Source of the DNA: Gemmatimonadota bacterium
GTDB lineage: Bacteria; Latescibacterota; UBA2968; UBA8231
Reading direction: 5' to 3'
Assembly (NCBI GenBank): GCA_018660835.1
Contig: JABJJN010000053.1
Location: 124,001-188,000 of the forward strand
Length of the DNA: 64,000 nucleotides
This document shows, piece after piece, positions 1 through 8,827 of this stretch. The notes under the pieces were generated by a model, which saw nothing but the letters and a program-made list of their open reading frames with translations, searched no databases and was not told where the DNA came from. Within the stretch, counting starts at the first letter, position 1. Each line of letters opens with the position of its first letter. Made by a program: the position numbers and the translations under genes.

Positions 1-433
1 CGAGGGCTCCCGCCTCTACTGACGCAATCGCCTTGAGCGTCTTGGGTGGATAGACGAGGTCCTCCAAATACCCGGCGAAGACCCCGGCCGACTCGACGGC
101 TGACAGCATCCGTTTCGCCTCTGCCGCCGTGCGCCCAAGGGGTTTCGTGCACAGCACGGCTTTGCCCGCCGCTGCGGCCATGGAGACGGCTTCGACATGC
201 AGGTCATTTGGTAAGCCGATGACGACGACATCGGTGTCGGGGTCTTCTACTGCCTGCTTCATGTTGGTCGTGTAGCGCGGCAGATTGAAGTCGCTGGCCA
301 GACCCGAAGCACTTTCCTCGGAGCGCGAATAGACGGTGTGAACACGATCGGTGCCGCGTCCCTGATGCAGAGTCGTCGTGTAGAAGCGACTGATAAATCC
401 GGCGCCAAGAAGGCTGATGCGATGGGGTGTCAT
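1..433 (-). CDS. Gfo/Idh/MocA family oxidoreductase, partial (C-terminus beyond window)
   Basis: This is the N-terminal 144 residues of an NAD(P)-dependent oxidoreductase of the Gfo/Idh/MocA family; the gene runs off the left edge. The Rossmann dinucleotide loop G-A-G-F-I lies at residues 10-14. The family's E-K-P signature appears as C-T-K-P-L-G, with the lysine at residue 97 that normally contacts substrate and cofactor. These enzymes oxidise or reduce sugars, inositols or related polyols. The ATG at 433 is chosen because the Rossmann fold starts right after it and a GGAG sequence lies about 10 nt upstream. It is divergent from the sugar-acid enzymes on the plus strand, so a role in the same catabolism is likely but inferred. 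Confidence 0.85.
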   Translation of the reverse strand, partial: MTPHRISLLGAGFISRFYTTTLHQGRGTDRVHTVYSRSEESASGLASDFNLPRYTTNMKQAVEDPDTDVVVIGLPNDLHVEAVSMAAAAGKAVLCTKPLGRTAAEAKRMLSAVESAGVFAGYLEDLVYPPKTLKAIASVEAGAL

Positions 434-655
434 CTGTCATGCTCCAAGAAGGGTCAGGTCGTGGCCTAGTCGTGGTGATCTGGTCGGATGTGATCGAAAG
501 CGGACGGCTGAGAATAGTCGCACGATACCGGCCAGCCCACAACCAGGGTACTGGCCGCCTGTCCTGACGAGGCATTCAGAGAACCATTGCTCTTGCTGGA
601 CAGGCAGGCTACCCTTCTCGCAACATCTTTGGCAACGAATACTGAGGGAGGCTCT

Positions 656-1357
656 GTGGCTGAAATCGACATACCTGTGCGCTACTACAAAGACTATCCA
701 GGTGGCTACGACTATGGTTATGAAACGCTCAATCTGTCGCTGGAGGAGAGTGCTTTTCTGTTGGTGGACGTAGATGGAACCGCACCCAACGCCACGACGC
801 AGCAGTTTATCGCGCCAGCGCTGGCAGCGGCTCGTGCGGCCTCGCTGCGGGTCGCTTACGTACACAATGATCTGCGCTTGGTGGCGGATCCTGGCAACAT
901 CGTTGGCGAATTCTGGAGCAAGACCAAGTATGCCGATGACAGCAATGTGATGGATCATTGGCGCGGTCTTGGACCCGACTACAAACCTGAGTATCTGGCG
1001 GAGGTCGCGCCGGGCCCCTCGGAGCCGAATTTTCCGAAATGGATCTGGTCCGGTTTCCACGACACTTTCCTGGATCAGCACCTGCGTAGCTGGGGCACTC
1101 GCACGCTTTTTGTCGTCGGCTACTCCAGACGAGCCTGTCTGCACTACACATGCGCCGAAGCAGTGGGCCGAAATTATCGTGTCGTGTTGCTGCGGGACTG
1201 CTCCAATCCACCGGGTACGATCGAATTCCCTGATACGGTCGACGAGTCACTGCCCGAAGGGGGATGGATCAATCGTATTACTCTGCGCAATTTCGAGCAC
1301 CTGATCGGTTACACCACCACGGCGTCTGAGTTTATCGGCGCCTGCGAGGCCATCTGA
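656..1357 (+). CDS. Cysteine hydrolase (isochorismatase-like family)
   Basis: A 233-residue protein of the isochorismatase-like cysteine hydrolase fold, which hydrolyses amides or vinyl ethers through an Asp-Lys-Cys triad. The triad is visible: Asp38 in L-L-V-D-V-D, Lys128 in F-P-K-W-I, and Cys161 in R-A-C-L-H-Y-T. The GTG at 656 is preferred over the upstream ATG at 587 because a GAGGGAGG ribosome-binding site ends 4 nt before it and the extra N-terminus looks non-coding. The stop codon directly abuts the ATG of the enolase-superfamily gene, so the two are almost certainly cotranscribed. The substrate cannot be read from sequence; an amide or carbamoyl derivative from the same pathway is one possibility. 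Confidence 0.85.
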   Translation: MAEIDIPVRYYKDYPGGYDYGYETLNLSLEESAFLLVDVDGTAPNATTQQFIAPALAAARAASLRVAYVHNDLRLVADPGNIVGEFWSKTKYADDSNVMDHWRGLGPDYKPEYLAEVAPGPSEPNFPKWIWSGFHDTFLDQHLRSWGTRTLFVVGYSRRACLHYTCAEAVGRNYRVVLLRDCSNPPGTIEFPDTVDESLPEGGWINRITLRNFEHLIGYTTTASEFIGACEAI

Positions 1358-2485
1358 ATGAAGATCACCGATATCGACACGCTGATGATCAACTCCCCGG
1401 GACGCAAGTGGACGATTGTGCGCGTCCACACTGACGACGGACTCATTGGACTGGGTGAGGCGACCTATTCACAGAAGGAACCCGTCGTCTGTGCAGCAGT
1501 AGAGCACATGAAGACCGAACTGATCGGTCAGGATCCAAGCAGGATTGAGTGGATCTGGCATCATATCTATCGTCGCTCCTCCGTCAGTGGAATCTGGCGT
1601 ATGGCAGGCCCCGTGTGGATGAGCGCGATGGCTGGCATCGATATCGCCCTATGGGACATCAAAGGCCAGGTGGCTGGACTGCCGATCTACGAGCTACTCG
1701 GTGGTGCCTTCCGCGATCGGGTCGATGTCTACACGCATTTTGGTGGTGCCACGCCCCAGCAGCAGGCTGAGATGGCGCTACAGAAGAAGGAAGAGGGCTA
1801 TTTCGCCCTGAAGGGGGGAGCTTCCTGGCGTGATCGGGCGGCATTGGACTGGGATACGTATCTCGACGACGGCGATCCAGCCACAACGCAGGCCAATTTT
1901 GAGGCCGTGCGAGATGCCGTCGGGCCCGAGACGAAGCTTTTTATCGACTGTCACGGACGCTTCACCGTGGCCAACTCGATCCGCCTTGCCAAGCGACTCG
2001 AGCATCTCGACCTGTTCGCCTATGAGGATCCAGTCGCTCCAGATGATCTGACAGCCTATCCGAAGATCCGTCGGGAGATTTCAATTCCAATCATGGGATC
2101 AGAGCGACTCAACACAAAGAGCCAGTTTCGACGCCTGCTGGAGTTGGATGGGATCGATATTGCGCAGCCCGACATGATGTATTCGGGTGGTCTCACGGAG
2201 GCTAAGAAGATTGCGGCCATTGCCGACACCTTTCATGTGCCCATCTCCTTCCACAACACCAAGGGCCCCATTGGCATTCTCGCCGCCGCCCACCTGGAGG
2301 CTTCCATCCCGAATCCTGCGCCCATGGAGTTTGTCACCGGCATCGACTGGCGCGATGAGATCATCGATGAACCGCTGCGTGTCGAAGAAGGTCGGCTGCT
2401 TGTGCCAACTGGCCCGGGACTTGGGGTAAAACTGAATATGGAGGGCGTCGAGGCGCATCGCTGGCGTGTCGGCGATCCACGATAG
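1358..2485 (+). CDS. Mandelate racemase/muconate lactonizing-type acid-sugar dehydratase (enolase superfamily)
   Basis: A 375-residue enolase-superfamily enzyme. The capping domain is at about 1-125 and the beta/alpha barrel follows. The Mg ligands are Asp197, Glu223 (Y-E-D-P) and Glu249 (G-S-E-R). The D-C-H pair (Asp197/His199), His299 (S-F-H-N) and Glu324 match the layout of the D-galactonate/gluconate dehydratase branch, so dehydration of an acid sugar to a 2-keto-3-deoxy acid is the best guess; the exact sugar is unknown. The start directly abuts the stop of the cysteine hydrolase, and an alcohol dehydrogenase follows after 9 nt. That arrangement suggests a sugar to lactone/acid to keto-deoxy acid route. 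Confidence 0.9.
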   Translation: MKITDIDTLMINSPGRKWTIVRVHTDDGLIGLGEATYSQKEPVVCAAVEHMKTELIGQDPSRIEWIWHHIYRRSSVSGIWRMAGPVWMSAMAGIDIALWDIKGQVAGLPIYELLGGAFRDRVDVYTHFGGATPQQQAEMALQKKEEGYFALKGGASWRDRAALDWDTYLDDGDPATTQANFEAVRDAVGPETKLFIDCHGRFTVANSIRLAKRLEHLDLFAYEDPVAPDDLTAYPKIRREISIPIMGSERLNTKSQFRRLLELDGIDIAQPDMMYSGGLTEAKKIAAIADTFHVPISFHNTKGPIGILAAAHLEASIPNPAPMEFVTGIDWRDEIIDEPLRVEEGRLLVPTGPGLGVKLNMEGVEAHRWRVGDPR

Positions 2486-2494
2486 AGATAACTG

Positions 2495-3496
2495 ATGAAG
2501 ATCGCTATGCTCCATGGACCACGTGACCTGCGTATCGAAGAACATCCCCTCGATACGAACCTGAGTCCCACACAGGTGCACGTGCAGACGCAGGTATCAG
2601 CCTTTAAGATCGGCACAGATCGCGGCAACTACGAGGGTGCGGAGCCCGTCGCCGGGGCCCCTGACTATCCGCGCTGGGTTGGGGACAGCAATCTTGGCAT
2701 TGTCGTGGCGACAGGGGAACAGGTCACGGGTCTGTCTATCGGCGATCGCGTCGTATCCCGACAACCACATCAGTCTGAATACGTCGCTGAGGAGAGCCAG
2801 GGGTTGGTTCGGGTCCCCGTGGGTGTTTCGTCAGAGGATGCCGTCTGGTCGCATCTGTATACGCTGTCGGCCTTCTGCTATCGAAAGGCTCACTATGTGC
2901 CAGGGGAAGCTGTTGCTGTCGTCGGTCTCGGGGTCCTGGGATTAGGTGCCGTTGCCCTGGCACCCTACCTGGGAGCTCGGGTTGTGGGCATTGGCAACCA
3001 TGAGACGCGGTTGCAGATGGCGCGTGACATAGGCGCCGATGCGGCGTTCATGTGGGACGACGAAGATCTACAGGAGAAGCTCAACGATTTCACCGGTGGC
3101 ATCGGCATAGATCTGGTCATCCTCACAGCCAATCCCTGGCCCGCCTGGCGCACGGCCTGCCAGATTGTTCGACCCGAGGGACGTGTTTCGGTCGTTGCCC
3201 TACCAGGTCGTGGTGAGCCGCCACTAGACTTCAATCCCGTTTCCATGGACTGGTTCTACGGTAAGGGTATCTCCCTGATCGCTGTATCGGGGCAGGCTGC
3301 AGACCAATATCCAGCCAGGTCTGGGGATCGCTTTGATGCGGTGCGGACCTGTGAACACACGCTGGGCTGGATGCAACGTGGCCTGGCACCGAGTCGTCTG
3401 ATCACGCACCGTCTGCCCTTCGAGCGGATGGCTGAAGCCTATGAGATGGCCTATGAGCGCGAAAAGACGATGCTTGGTGTCATCTTCCAGTGGTAG
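2495..3496 (+). CDS. Medium-chain dehydrogenase/reductase (zinc-type alcohol dehydrogenase fold)
   Basis: A 333-residue medium-chain dehydrogenase. The N-terminal GroES-like domain is at about 1-130 and the NAD(P)-binding Rossmann domain follows, with G144-L-G146-V-L-G149. The position that usually carries the catalytic zinc cysteine reads S-A-F-K-I-G-T-D (residues 35-42) with no cysteine, and the four-cysteine structural zinc loop is also absent. It therefore belongs to a branch with altered or no zinc, like BchC-type relatives. Together with the dehydratase and the divergent Gfo/Idh enzyme it probably oxidises a sugar or sugar alcohol; that role is inference. The ATG is 10 nt after the preceding stop. 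Confidence 0.85.
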   Translation: MKIAMLHGPRDLRIEEHPLDTNLSPTQVHVQTQVSAFKIGTDRGNYEGAEPVAGAPDYPRWVGDSNLGIVVATGEQVTGLSIGDRVVSRQPHQSEYVAEESQGLVRVPVGVSSEDAVWSHLYTLSAFCYRKAHYVPGEAVAVVGLGVLGLGAVALAPYLGARVVGIGNHETRLQMARDIGADAAFMWDDEDLQEKLNDFTGGIGIDLVILTANPWPAWRTACQIVRPEGRVSVVALPGRGEPPLDFNPVSMDWFYGKGISLIAVSGQAADQYPARSGDRFDAVRTCEHTLGWMQRGLAPSRLITHRLPFERMAEAYEMAYEREKTMLGVIFQW

Positions 3497-3516
3497 GTCG
3501 CTATGGCAGCCTGGGT

Positions 3517-4962
3517 CTAGGGTAGAGCGGGGTCTGTAGCCAATCTGGGATCCCCGGCATCGACCAACTCAGGATCTATGGGGTCAAGATCCGGCATCGC
3601 ATCCAACCAGCCCTCCTCCAGGCTCAGCGCGACACCATCTGTCGCCAATTGCCTGCGCAGCCGTTCCATGTTTGCGTCGCCCCATGGCACATCTGCCTCG
3701 AATAAGGCCGCCGCCGTGCCGGCTGCTTGCCCCAGCATCATCATGGTTCGGCTCAAGCGGCAACTCGACGCTCCGATGGAGCTGAAGCTGGCCCCACGGC
3801 AGGCAACGAGCAGGTTGTCCAGCTCTTTGGGAAGCAGGCAACGGAAGGGCACACCATAAGGGCCATTTGGTACCGGTCGCGAAGGGCGCGAGCCATGAAA
3901 GTCGATGGCGTGATCGGCGAAGGTGACAATGTCCTCATGGTCCTGGTTCGCCAGTCCCGCGTCGAGGTCCTGCTCGCACAGCACATACTGGCCTACAAGT
4001 CGATGTGTTTCGCGAATGCCGAGGACAGGGCTCATCCACTGCAGCCGCCACTTATCGAAGCCGTGTCGTGTCTGCAGCAGGTGCCAGTGTCCTCGCGCCC
4101 GTTGGAAGGCGAGATCGTGTGCATCTGTGCCTAATTCAAGAGCCTCTGCACCCGTCATCAAGTGCAGGGGATTCATGTTGAGATCGCCATTTGGATAGGT
4201 GCGAATACTGGTGACCGGACGCAGATCGTCGATGCTGCGATCGACTTGATCGGGCCAGGGCTCGATGACGGCACCTTCACACTTCTTCAGTGGGGTGATG
4301 CGATAGCACGGACTGGCATTGTTCAGAACCAGCCCCTCTGCGTCAGTGGCAGAGGGTTCGCCGTAGGCCGTCGGATTTTCAGGGCCAAGGCGGCTCTCGC
4401 ATCCAGCACTTCGTGCCAGATGGATGTCGGCTGTTGCGTCGATAAAACGATCCGCTTCCAGGCGCTGTCGCTGCCCATCTGAATCCTCGACGATGATGGC
4501 ACGGATGCGTCGACTGACTTGATCGATCTCGACATCTACGAATCTCGTTCGCAGTCTCAACTCACATCCCGCCTGCGCAAGCATTGTGCACATCGCTTGA
4601 TCGAGGGCCTGAGGTTCGAAGGTGATCGGCATGCCACTGTAGCGGCTCAGACTGTAGCGGTAGTCTGTGTTATCGGGATCACGGTCATACCATCCCCACG
4701 GGCGATCGGGGTGGTAGGCACAGCGTCGACGCTGCAAGCTGGTGTCCCGCATCGGCAGCAGCGCTGCGTAGAGCTCTGCGGGCAGGCTCGTGGCGCCGGC
4801 GACGGGCTCCCAGTTGTTGACGCCTGCCCAGGTGCTGGTGCCACCAACACCCTCTCCTGCTTCGACCAGCAAAACCTTCGAGCCAAGTCGGGCTGCTGCA
4901 CAGGCTGCGCCGAATCCACCGCTGCCAGCGCCAACGACGATCAGATCTGCAGACTCTGTCAA
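3517..4962 (-). CDS. FAD-dependent oxidoreductase
   Basis: A 481-residue flavoprotein of the FAD_oxidored type. The N-terminal dinucleotide-binding loop G-A-G-S-G-G (residues 11-16) is followed by an acidic V-E-A-G and a G-G-T-S-T-W segment that lines FAD. The C-terminal A-C-R-G-A-S-F-S-S-I-G-A-S-S-C-R-L region is typical of the family, which acts on diverse, often unknown substrates. No signal peptide is present. It starts with TTG (4960-4962), 2 nt after the PPK2 stop, so it is the second gene of a two-gene operon. Its 3' end converges on the alcohol dehydrogenase gene. Confidence 0.85.
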   Translation of the reverse strand: MTESADLIVVGAGSGGFGAACAAARLGSKVLLVEAGEGVGGTSTWAGVNNWEPVAGATSLPAELYAALLPMRDTSLQRRRCAYHPDRPWGWYDRDPDNTDYRYSLSRYSGMPITFEPQALDQAMCTMLAQAGCELRLRTRFVDVEIDQVSRRIRAIIVEDSDGQRQRLEADRFIDATADIHLARSAGCESRLGPENPTAYGEPSATDAEGLVLNNASPCYRITPLKKCEGAVIEPWPDQVDRSIDDLRPVTSIRTYPNGDLNMNPLHLMTGAEALELGTDAHDLAFQRARGHWHLLQTRHGFDKWRLQWMSPVLGIRETHRLVGQYVLCEQDLDAGLANQDHEDIVTFADHAIDFHGSRPSRPVPNGPYGVPFRCLLPKELDNLLVACRGASFSSIGASSCRLSRTMMMLGQAAGTAAALFEADVPWGDANMERLRRQLATDGVALSLEEGWLDAMPDLDPIDPELVDAGDPRLATDPALP

Positions 4963-4964
4963 AC

Positions 4965-5798
4965 CTAGTAGACCTGCGGGACGAAGGTCTGTTCGTCCAG
5001 AGGGGGACGGACATACCCCGTATCTGGTTGACGAGCAGGCAAAGTCAGTTTGGGGGGTTGCAGATCTTCATAGGGGAGAAGACTGAGAAGATGGTGAATA
5101 CAGTTGAGACGGGCGCGGCGCTTGTCGTCGGCGTCTACAACATACCAGGGAGCTTGTTTGATATCGGTGTGGCGAAACATGTCGTCCTTCGCATGGGAGT
5201 ATTCCACCCACCGAACCCGAGCTTCCAAATCCATGGGGCTCAGTTTCCAGCGTTTGCGAGGGTCATCCATGCGCTCCTGAAAGCGCGCTTCTTGAACATC
5301 ATCGGATACGGAGAACCAGTATTTGATCAGAATGATGCCAGAACGGGCCAGGGTCCTTTCGAATTCCGGACAGGAGCGGTAGAACTCCTCCACCTCCTCG
5401 GGTGTGCAGAATCCCATGACACGTTCCACACCGGCACGATTGTACCAACTGCGGTCGAAGAGACAGATCTCACCGGCAGCGGGCAGGTGGGGGACATAGC
5501 GCTGGAAATACCACTGCGTCTTCTCGCGTTCGGTGGGTGTTCCAAGGGCCACGACACGAGCAACTCGAGGGCTCAGACGCTCAGTGATACGTTTGATGAC
5601 GCCCCCCTTGCCGGCGGCATCTCGCCCCTCGAACAGGACGACGACCTTGAGGCCTTCGTTGCGCACCCATTCCTGTAACCGAACCAGGTGCGTCTGCAGT
5701 CGTCGAAGTTCCTTCTCGTATCCATCTTTCTGCAACCTGCCACCGGGCCCGACGGCCACTTTCACCGGGTCTTTTGCCTTCTTGTCACGCTTTCCCAC
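4965..5798 (-). CDS. ppk2: Polyphosphate kinase 2 family protein (PPK2)
   Basis: A 277-residue PPK2-family kinase, which transfers phosphate between polyphosphate and nucleotides. The Walker A loop G-R-D-A-A-G-K-G-G (58-66), Walker B F-D-R-S-W-Y-N-R (Asp115) and the W-V-E-Y-S lid region are intact. The single-domain length fits class I or III; direction (ADP/GDP phosphorylation versus AMP) cannot be decided here. Translation starts at GTG 5798 with GAGGAG 7 nt upstream. The FAD oxidoreductase follows after 2 nt. It is divergent from polA across 194 nt. Confidence 0.92.
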   Translation of the reverse strand: MGKRDKKAKDPVKVAVGPGGRLQKDGYEKELRRLQTHLVRLQEWVRNEGLKVVVLFEGRDAAGKGGVIKRITERLSPRVARVVALGTPTEREKTQWYFQRYVPHLPAAGEICLFDRSWYNRAGVERVMGFCTPEEVEEFYRSCPEFERTLARSGIILIKYWFSVSDDVQEARFQERMDDPRKRWKLSPMDLEARVRWVEYSHAKDDMFRHTDIKQAPWYVVDADDKRRARLNCIHHLLSLLPYEDLQPPKLTLPARQPDTGYVRPPLDEQTFVPQVY

Positions 5799-5842
5799 CG
5801 CTTAACTCCTCACCTGTTCAAAGTCGCTGCAGCACGTACACC

Positions 5843-5855
5843 CTTGGTAACCAAG
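5843..5855. repeat. 13-nt perfect palindrome in ppk2-polA divergent intergenic region
   Basis: CTTGGTAACCAAG reads the same on both strands around a central base. It sits between the divergently transcribed ppk2 and polA genes, about 45 nt from the ppk2 start. It could be a regulator half-site pair, but there is no direct evidence and short palindromes arise by chance. Confidence 0.25.
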
Positions 5856-5992
5856 CCGGGTTGGCCGGCAGCGGCAAGCGTGTGGAGTTTTTAGTCGCTT
5901 GATCCGGTACGCAGTCGGGCGTTCTTTAGGGCCGGGCGTCGGGCATCAGGATCCGCCGTCACGACCCACCTTTCACGATCCGGCTCTGCTTC

Positions 5993-8800
5993 ATGACAAC
6001 GATGGATGCCACCAGCCGTGCCCTCGGTATCACTGGTGAGCTAGAACTGCAAGATCGCAAGGTGTTGTGTCTGTTTGACGGCATGGCCCTGGCCTATCGA
6101 GGGCACTTTGCACTGATCAACAATCCGACCATGAATGCCAAAGGCATCAATACGTCGGCGCCCCTGGTCTTCACCAACACGCTGCTGGAGATCATCGAAC
6201 GCTTCGACCCGACGCATGTTGCGGCCGTGTTCGATACGCCGAAACCCACACACAGGCACGAGGCCTTCGCCGAATACAAGGCGCAGCGCGACAAGATGCC
6301 TGAGGATCTGGGCATCGCGCTTCCATATGTCATCCAGGTCTGTGAAGGCTTCCAGATTCCCGTGCTGCGGATCGACGGCTGGGAAGCGGATGATGTGATC
6401 GGAACACTGGCGACGCAGGCGGAAAAGGCCGGCGTCACGACGTACATGATCACCCCTGATAAGGACTATGCACAGCTCGTAGCAGAGCGCACGTTCCTGT
6501 TTCGACCAGGTCGTGGGGCGGCGCCGCCGCAGTTGCTGGGTGTTGAGGATGTGCTGGAGAAGTGGAAAGTCGAGCGCATTGACCAGGTCGTGGATGTGAT
6601 GGGTTTGATGGGAGACACGAGTGACAATATCCCCGGCGTCCCGGGTATTGGTGAAAAGACGGCGCAGAAATTGATCGCCGATTTCGACTCCGTCGAGGCC
6701 CTGCTGGATCGAGTCGAGGAGATCAAGGGAAAACGCAAACAATTGCTCATCGATCACCATGATCAAGCGCTGCTGTCCAAGCAGTTGGTGACGATCGATC
6801 GACAGGTGCCACTCGAGATGCAGATCGAAGATTTGCGCCGCAAACCGGCAGATGATGTGGCATTGAAGGGACTGTTCGCCGAACTCGAGTTCAATGCCCT
6901 GGGGCAGCGTCTGTTTGGTGATGACTATGACATGGTCGTCCAGCGCGTCGCCGTCGGCGGGGATACTGCACACGCCGGAGAAATCCGCACCCTGGCTGAG
7001 GTTGAGCACAACTACAAGACGGCGTCGACTCAGGACGAACGGCAGGCACTGATCGACGCGGCGCGTGAGAGCGGGAGTTTTGCTGTCGATCTGGAGACGA
7101 CGAGTCTGGATCCCAAAACCTGTGAAATTGTGGGTATTGCGATCGCTCTCGAACCAGGACACGGCGTCTATGTTCCGTTGCCAGAGCAGGCAACCGAGGC
7201 AAAGGCGATTCTGGAGGAATTCCGGTCGTTGTTCGAGGATGCGTCTGTAGAAAAGGTCGGACACAACCTCAAATACGATATCACCGTTCTGCTCTGGCAG
7301 GGGATCGAGGTGGGGGGGCCATTGTTTGACACGATGGTGGCAGCTTTCCTCGCCGTTCCCGATCTGCGCCGCAGTCTCGACTATCTGGCACAGGCCCTGC
7401 TTGGTTATCGTCCGATACCTATCACCGATCTGATTGGTGCAAAGGGAGACGAACAGAAGAGCATGCGTGAGGTCGAAGTGGAGGCCTTGACCGAATACGC
7501 CGTGGAGGATGCAGACATCGCCCTGCAGTTGGCGGCGGCCCTACGGACACTGCTCGACGAGAGTGAACAGCGGAAGCTCTATGATGAGGTCGAAGCACCG
7601 CTGATTCCGGTGTTGGCCAAGATGGAATTGGCAGGTATTCGTGTGGATGCTGCTTGTCTCAAGCTCATCTCAGATGATCTGGCGACGCAGATCGAGTCGT
7701 CGGCGCAGCGCATAGAGGAACTGGCGGGAGAACCATTCAATCTCAATTCTCCCTCACAGATGGGCATGATCCTGTTCGAGAAGCTGCAACTGGATCCCAA
7801 TGCTCGCAGGACGGCCAAGTCAAAGCAGTACAAGACAGATGAGATGGTGCTGACGCGGTTATCGCATGAACACGAGATCGCTCGTCAGATCCTGCACTAT
7901 CGATTGTGTACGAAACTCAAGTCGACCTATCTGGACATGCTACCCGGGGCAATCTTCCCGCGTACGGGCCGTGTGCATACACACTACGAGCAGGCCGTGG
8001 CGGCGACGGGTCGGATGCAGTCAAGCAATCCGAATCTGCAGAATATTCCCATTCGAACCGAGCAAGGCCGGGAGATCCGCCGCGCTTTTGTGCCCGAGGG
8101 CCCCGAATGGACCCTGCTGGCAGCCGATTACTCACAGATTGAGCTGCGCATCATCGCCGAGATTTGTGGTGATGAGCGCATGAACCAGGCCTTCACAAAT
8201 GACGAGGACATTCATACCGTCACGGCGAGCCGTCTCTATTCGCTGCCACCGGAGATGGTGGACGAAGACATGCGGCGGCAATCCAAGACCGTCAACTTCG
8301 GGATTATCTACGGAATTTCAGCTTTTGGTCTGTCTGAGCGTCTTGGCATCCCGCGGAATCTTGGACAACAGATGATCGAACAGTATTTCGAGGAGTATCC
8401 CGGTGTCAGGAAATACATGGATGAAACGGTCGAATTCTGCCGGGAGAACGGATTTGTGCAGACGTTGCTGGGACGCAGACGCTACCTGCGGGACATTAAC
8501 TCACGCAATCGCAACATTCGCTCCGCCGCCGAGCGCAATGCCATCAACTCGCCCATTCAGGGCACCGCCGCGGACATGATCAAGGTCGCCATGATCACCA
8601 TCCAGCAGGAGCAAATTCGCCGCGGATGGAAGACGAAGATGCTGCTACAAGTGCATGATGAGCTTGTCTTCGACCTCTATCGCGAGGAAGAAGAAGAGGT
8701 CCGTCAGGTCGTTGAAGAAGCGATGAGCACGGCGATTCCGATGAAGGTGCCCATTGTCATCGAGATGGGTACGGCTGACACATGGTTGGAAGCACACTGA
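5993..8800 (+). CDS. polA: DNA polymerase I
   Basis: A 935-residue family A polymerase with all three activities apparent. The N-terminal 5'-3' nuclease domain spans about residues 25-310. The 3'-5' proofreading domain retains Asp366-x-Glu368, the H-N-L-K-Y-D motif and the Y-A-V-E-D motif, so proofreading should be functional. The polymerase domain has motif A D-Y-S-Q-I-E-L-R (Asp712), motif B R-R-Q-S-K-T-V-N-F-G-I-I-Y-G and motif C V-H-D-E (Asp889). The O-helix residue is Phe, as in E. coli, which disfavours dideoxynucleotides. Length is normal for the family. ATG 5993 and ATG 6002 are both possible starts. It acts in Okazaki fragment maturation and excision repair. Confidence 0.98.
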   Translation: MTTMDATSRALGITGELELQDRKVLCLFDGMALAYRGHFALINNPTMNAKGINTSAPLVFTNTLLEIIERFDPTHVAAVFDTPKPTHRHEAFAEYKAQRDKMPEDLGIALPYVIQVCEGFQIPVLRIDGWEADDVIGTLATQAEKAGVTTYMITPDKDYAQLVAERTFLFRPGRGAAPPQLLGVEDVLEKWKVERIDQVVDVMGLMGDTSDNIPGVPGIGEKTAQKLIADFDSVEALLDRVEEIKGKRKQLLIDHHDQALLSKQLVTIDRQVPLEMQIEDLRRKPADDVALKGLFAELEFNALGQRLFGDDYDMVVQRVAVGGDTAHAGEIRTLAEVEHNYKTASTQDERQALIDAARESGSFAVDLETTSLDPKTCEIVGIAIALEPGHGVYVPLPEQATEAKAILEEFRSLFEDASVEKVGHNLKYDITVLLWQGIEVGGPLFDTMVAAFLAVPDLRRSLDYLAQALLGYRPIPITDLIGAKGDEQKSMREVEVEALTEYAVEDADIALQLAAALRTLLDESEQRKLYDEVEAPLIPVLAKMELAGIRVDAACLKLISDDLATQIESSAQRIEELAGEPFNLNSPSQMGMILFEKLQLDPNARRTAKSKQYKTDEMVLTRLSHEHEIARQILHYRLCTKLKSTYLDMLPGAIFPRTGRVHTHYEQAVAATGRMQSSNPNLQNIPIRTEQGREIRRAFVPEGPEWTLLAADYSQIELRIIAEICGDERMNQAFTNDEDIHTVTASRLYSLPPEMVDEDMRRQSKTVNFGIIYGISAFGLSERLGIPRNLGQQMIEQYFEEYPGVRKYMDETVEFCRENGFVQTLLGRRRYLRDINSRNRNIRSAAERNAINSPIQGTAADMIKVAMITIQQEQIRRGWKTKMLLQVHDELVFDLYREEEEEVRQVVEEAMSTAIPMKVPIVIEMGTADTWLEAH

Positions 8801-8827
8801 TACCCGGTTGCAACAAGGAGCACGCCA

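Noticed and set aside
6041..7264. A 407-codon minus-strand open frame inside polA
   Set aside because: It lies antisense to the well-supported 5'-3' nuclease and exonuclease domains; high GC produces such shadows. No recognisable domain.
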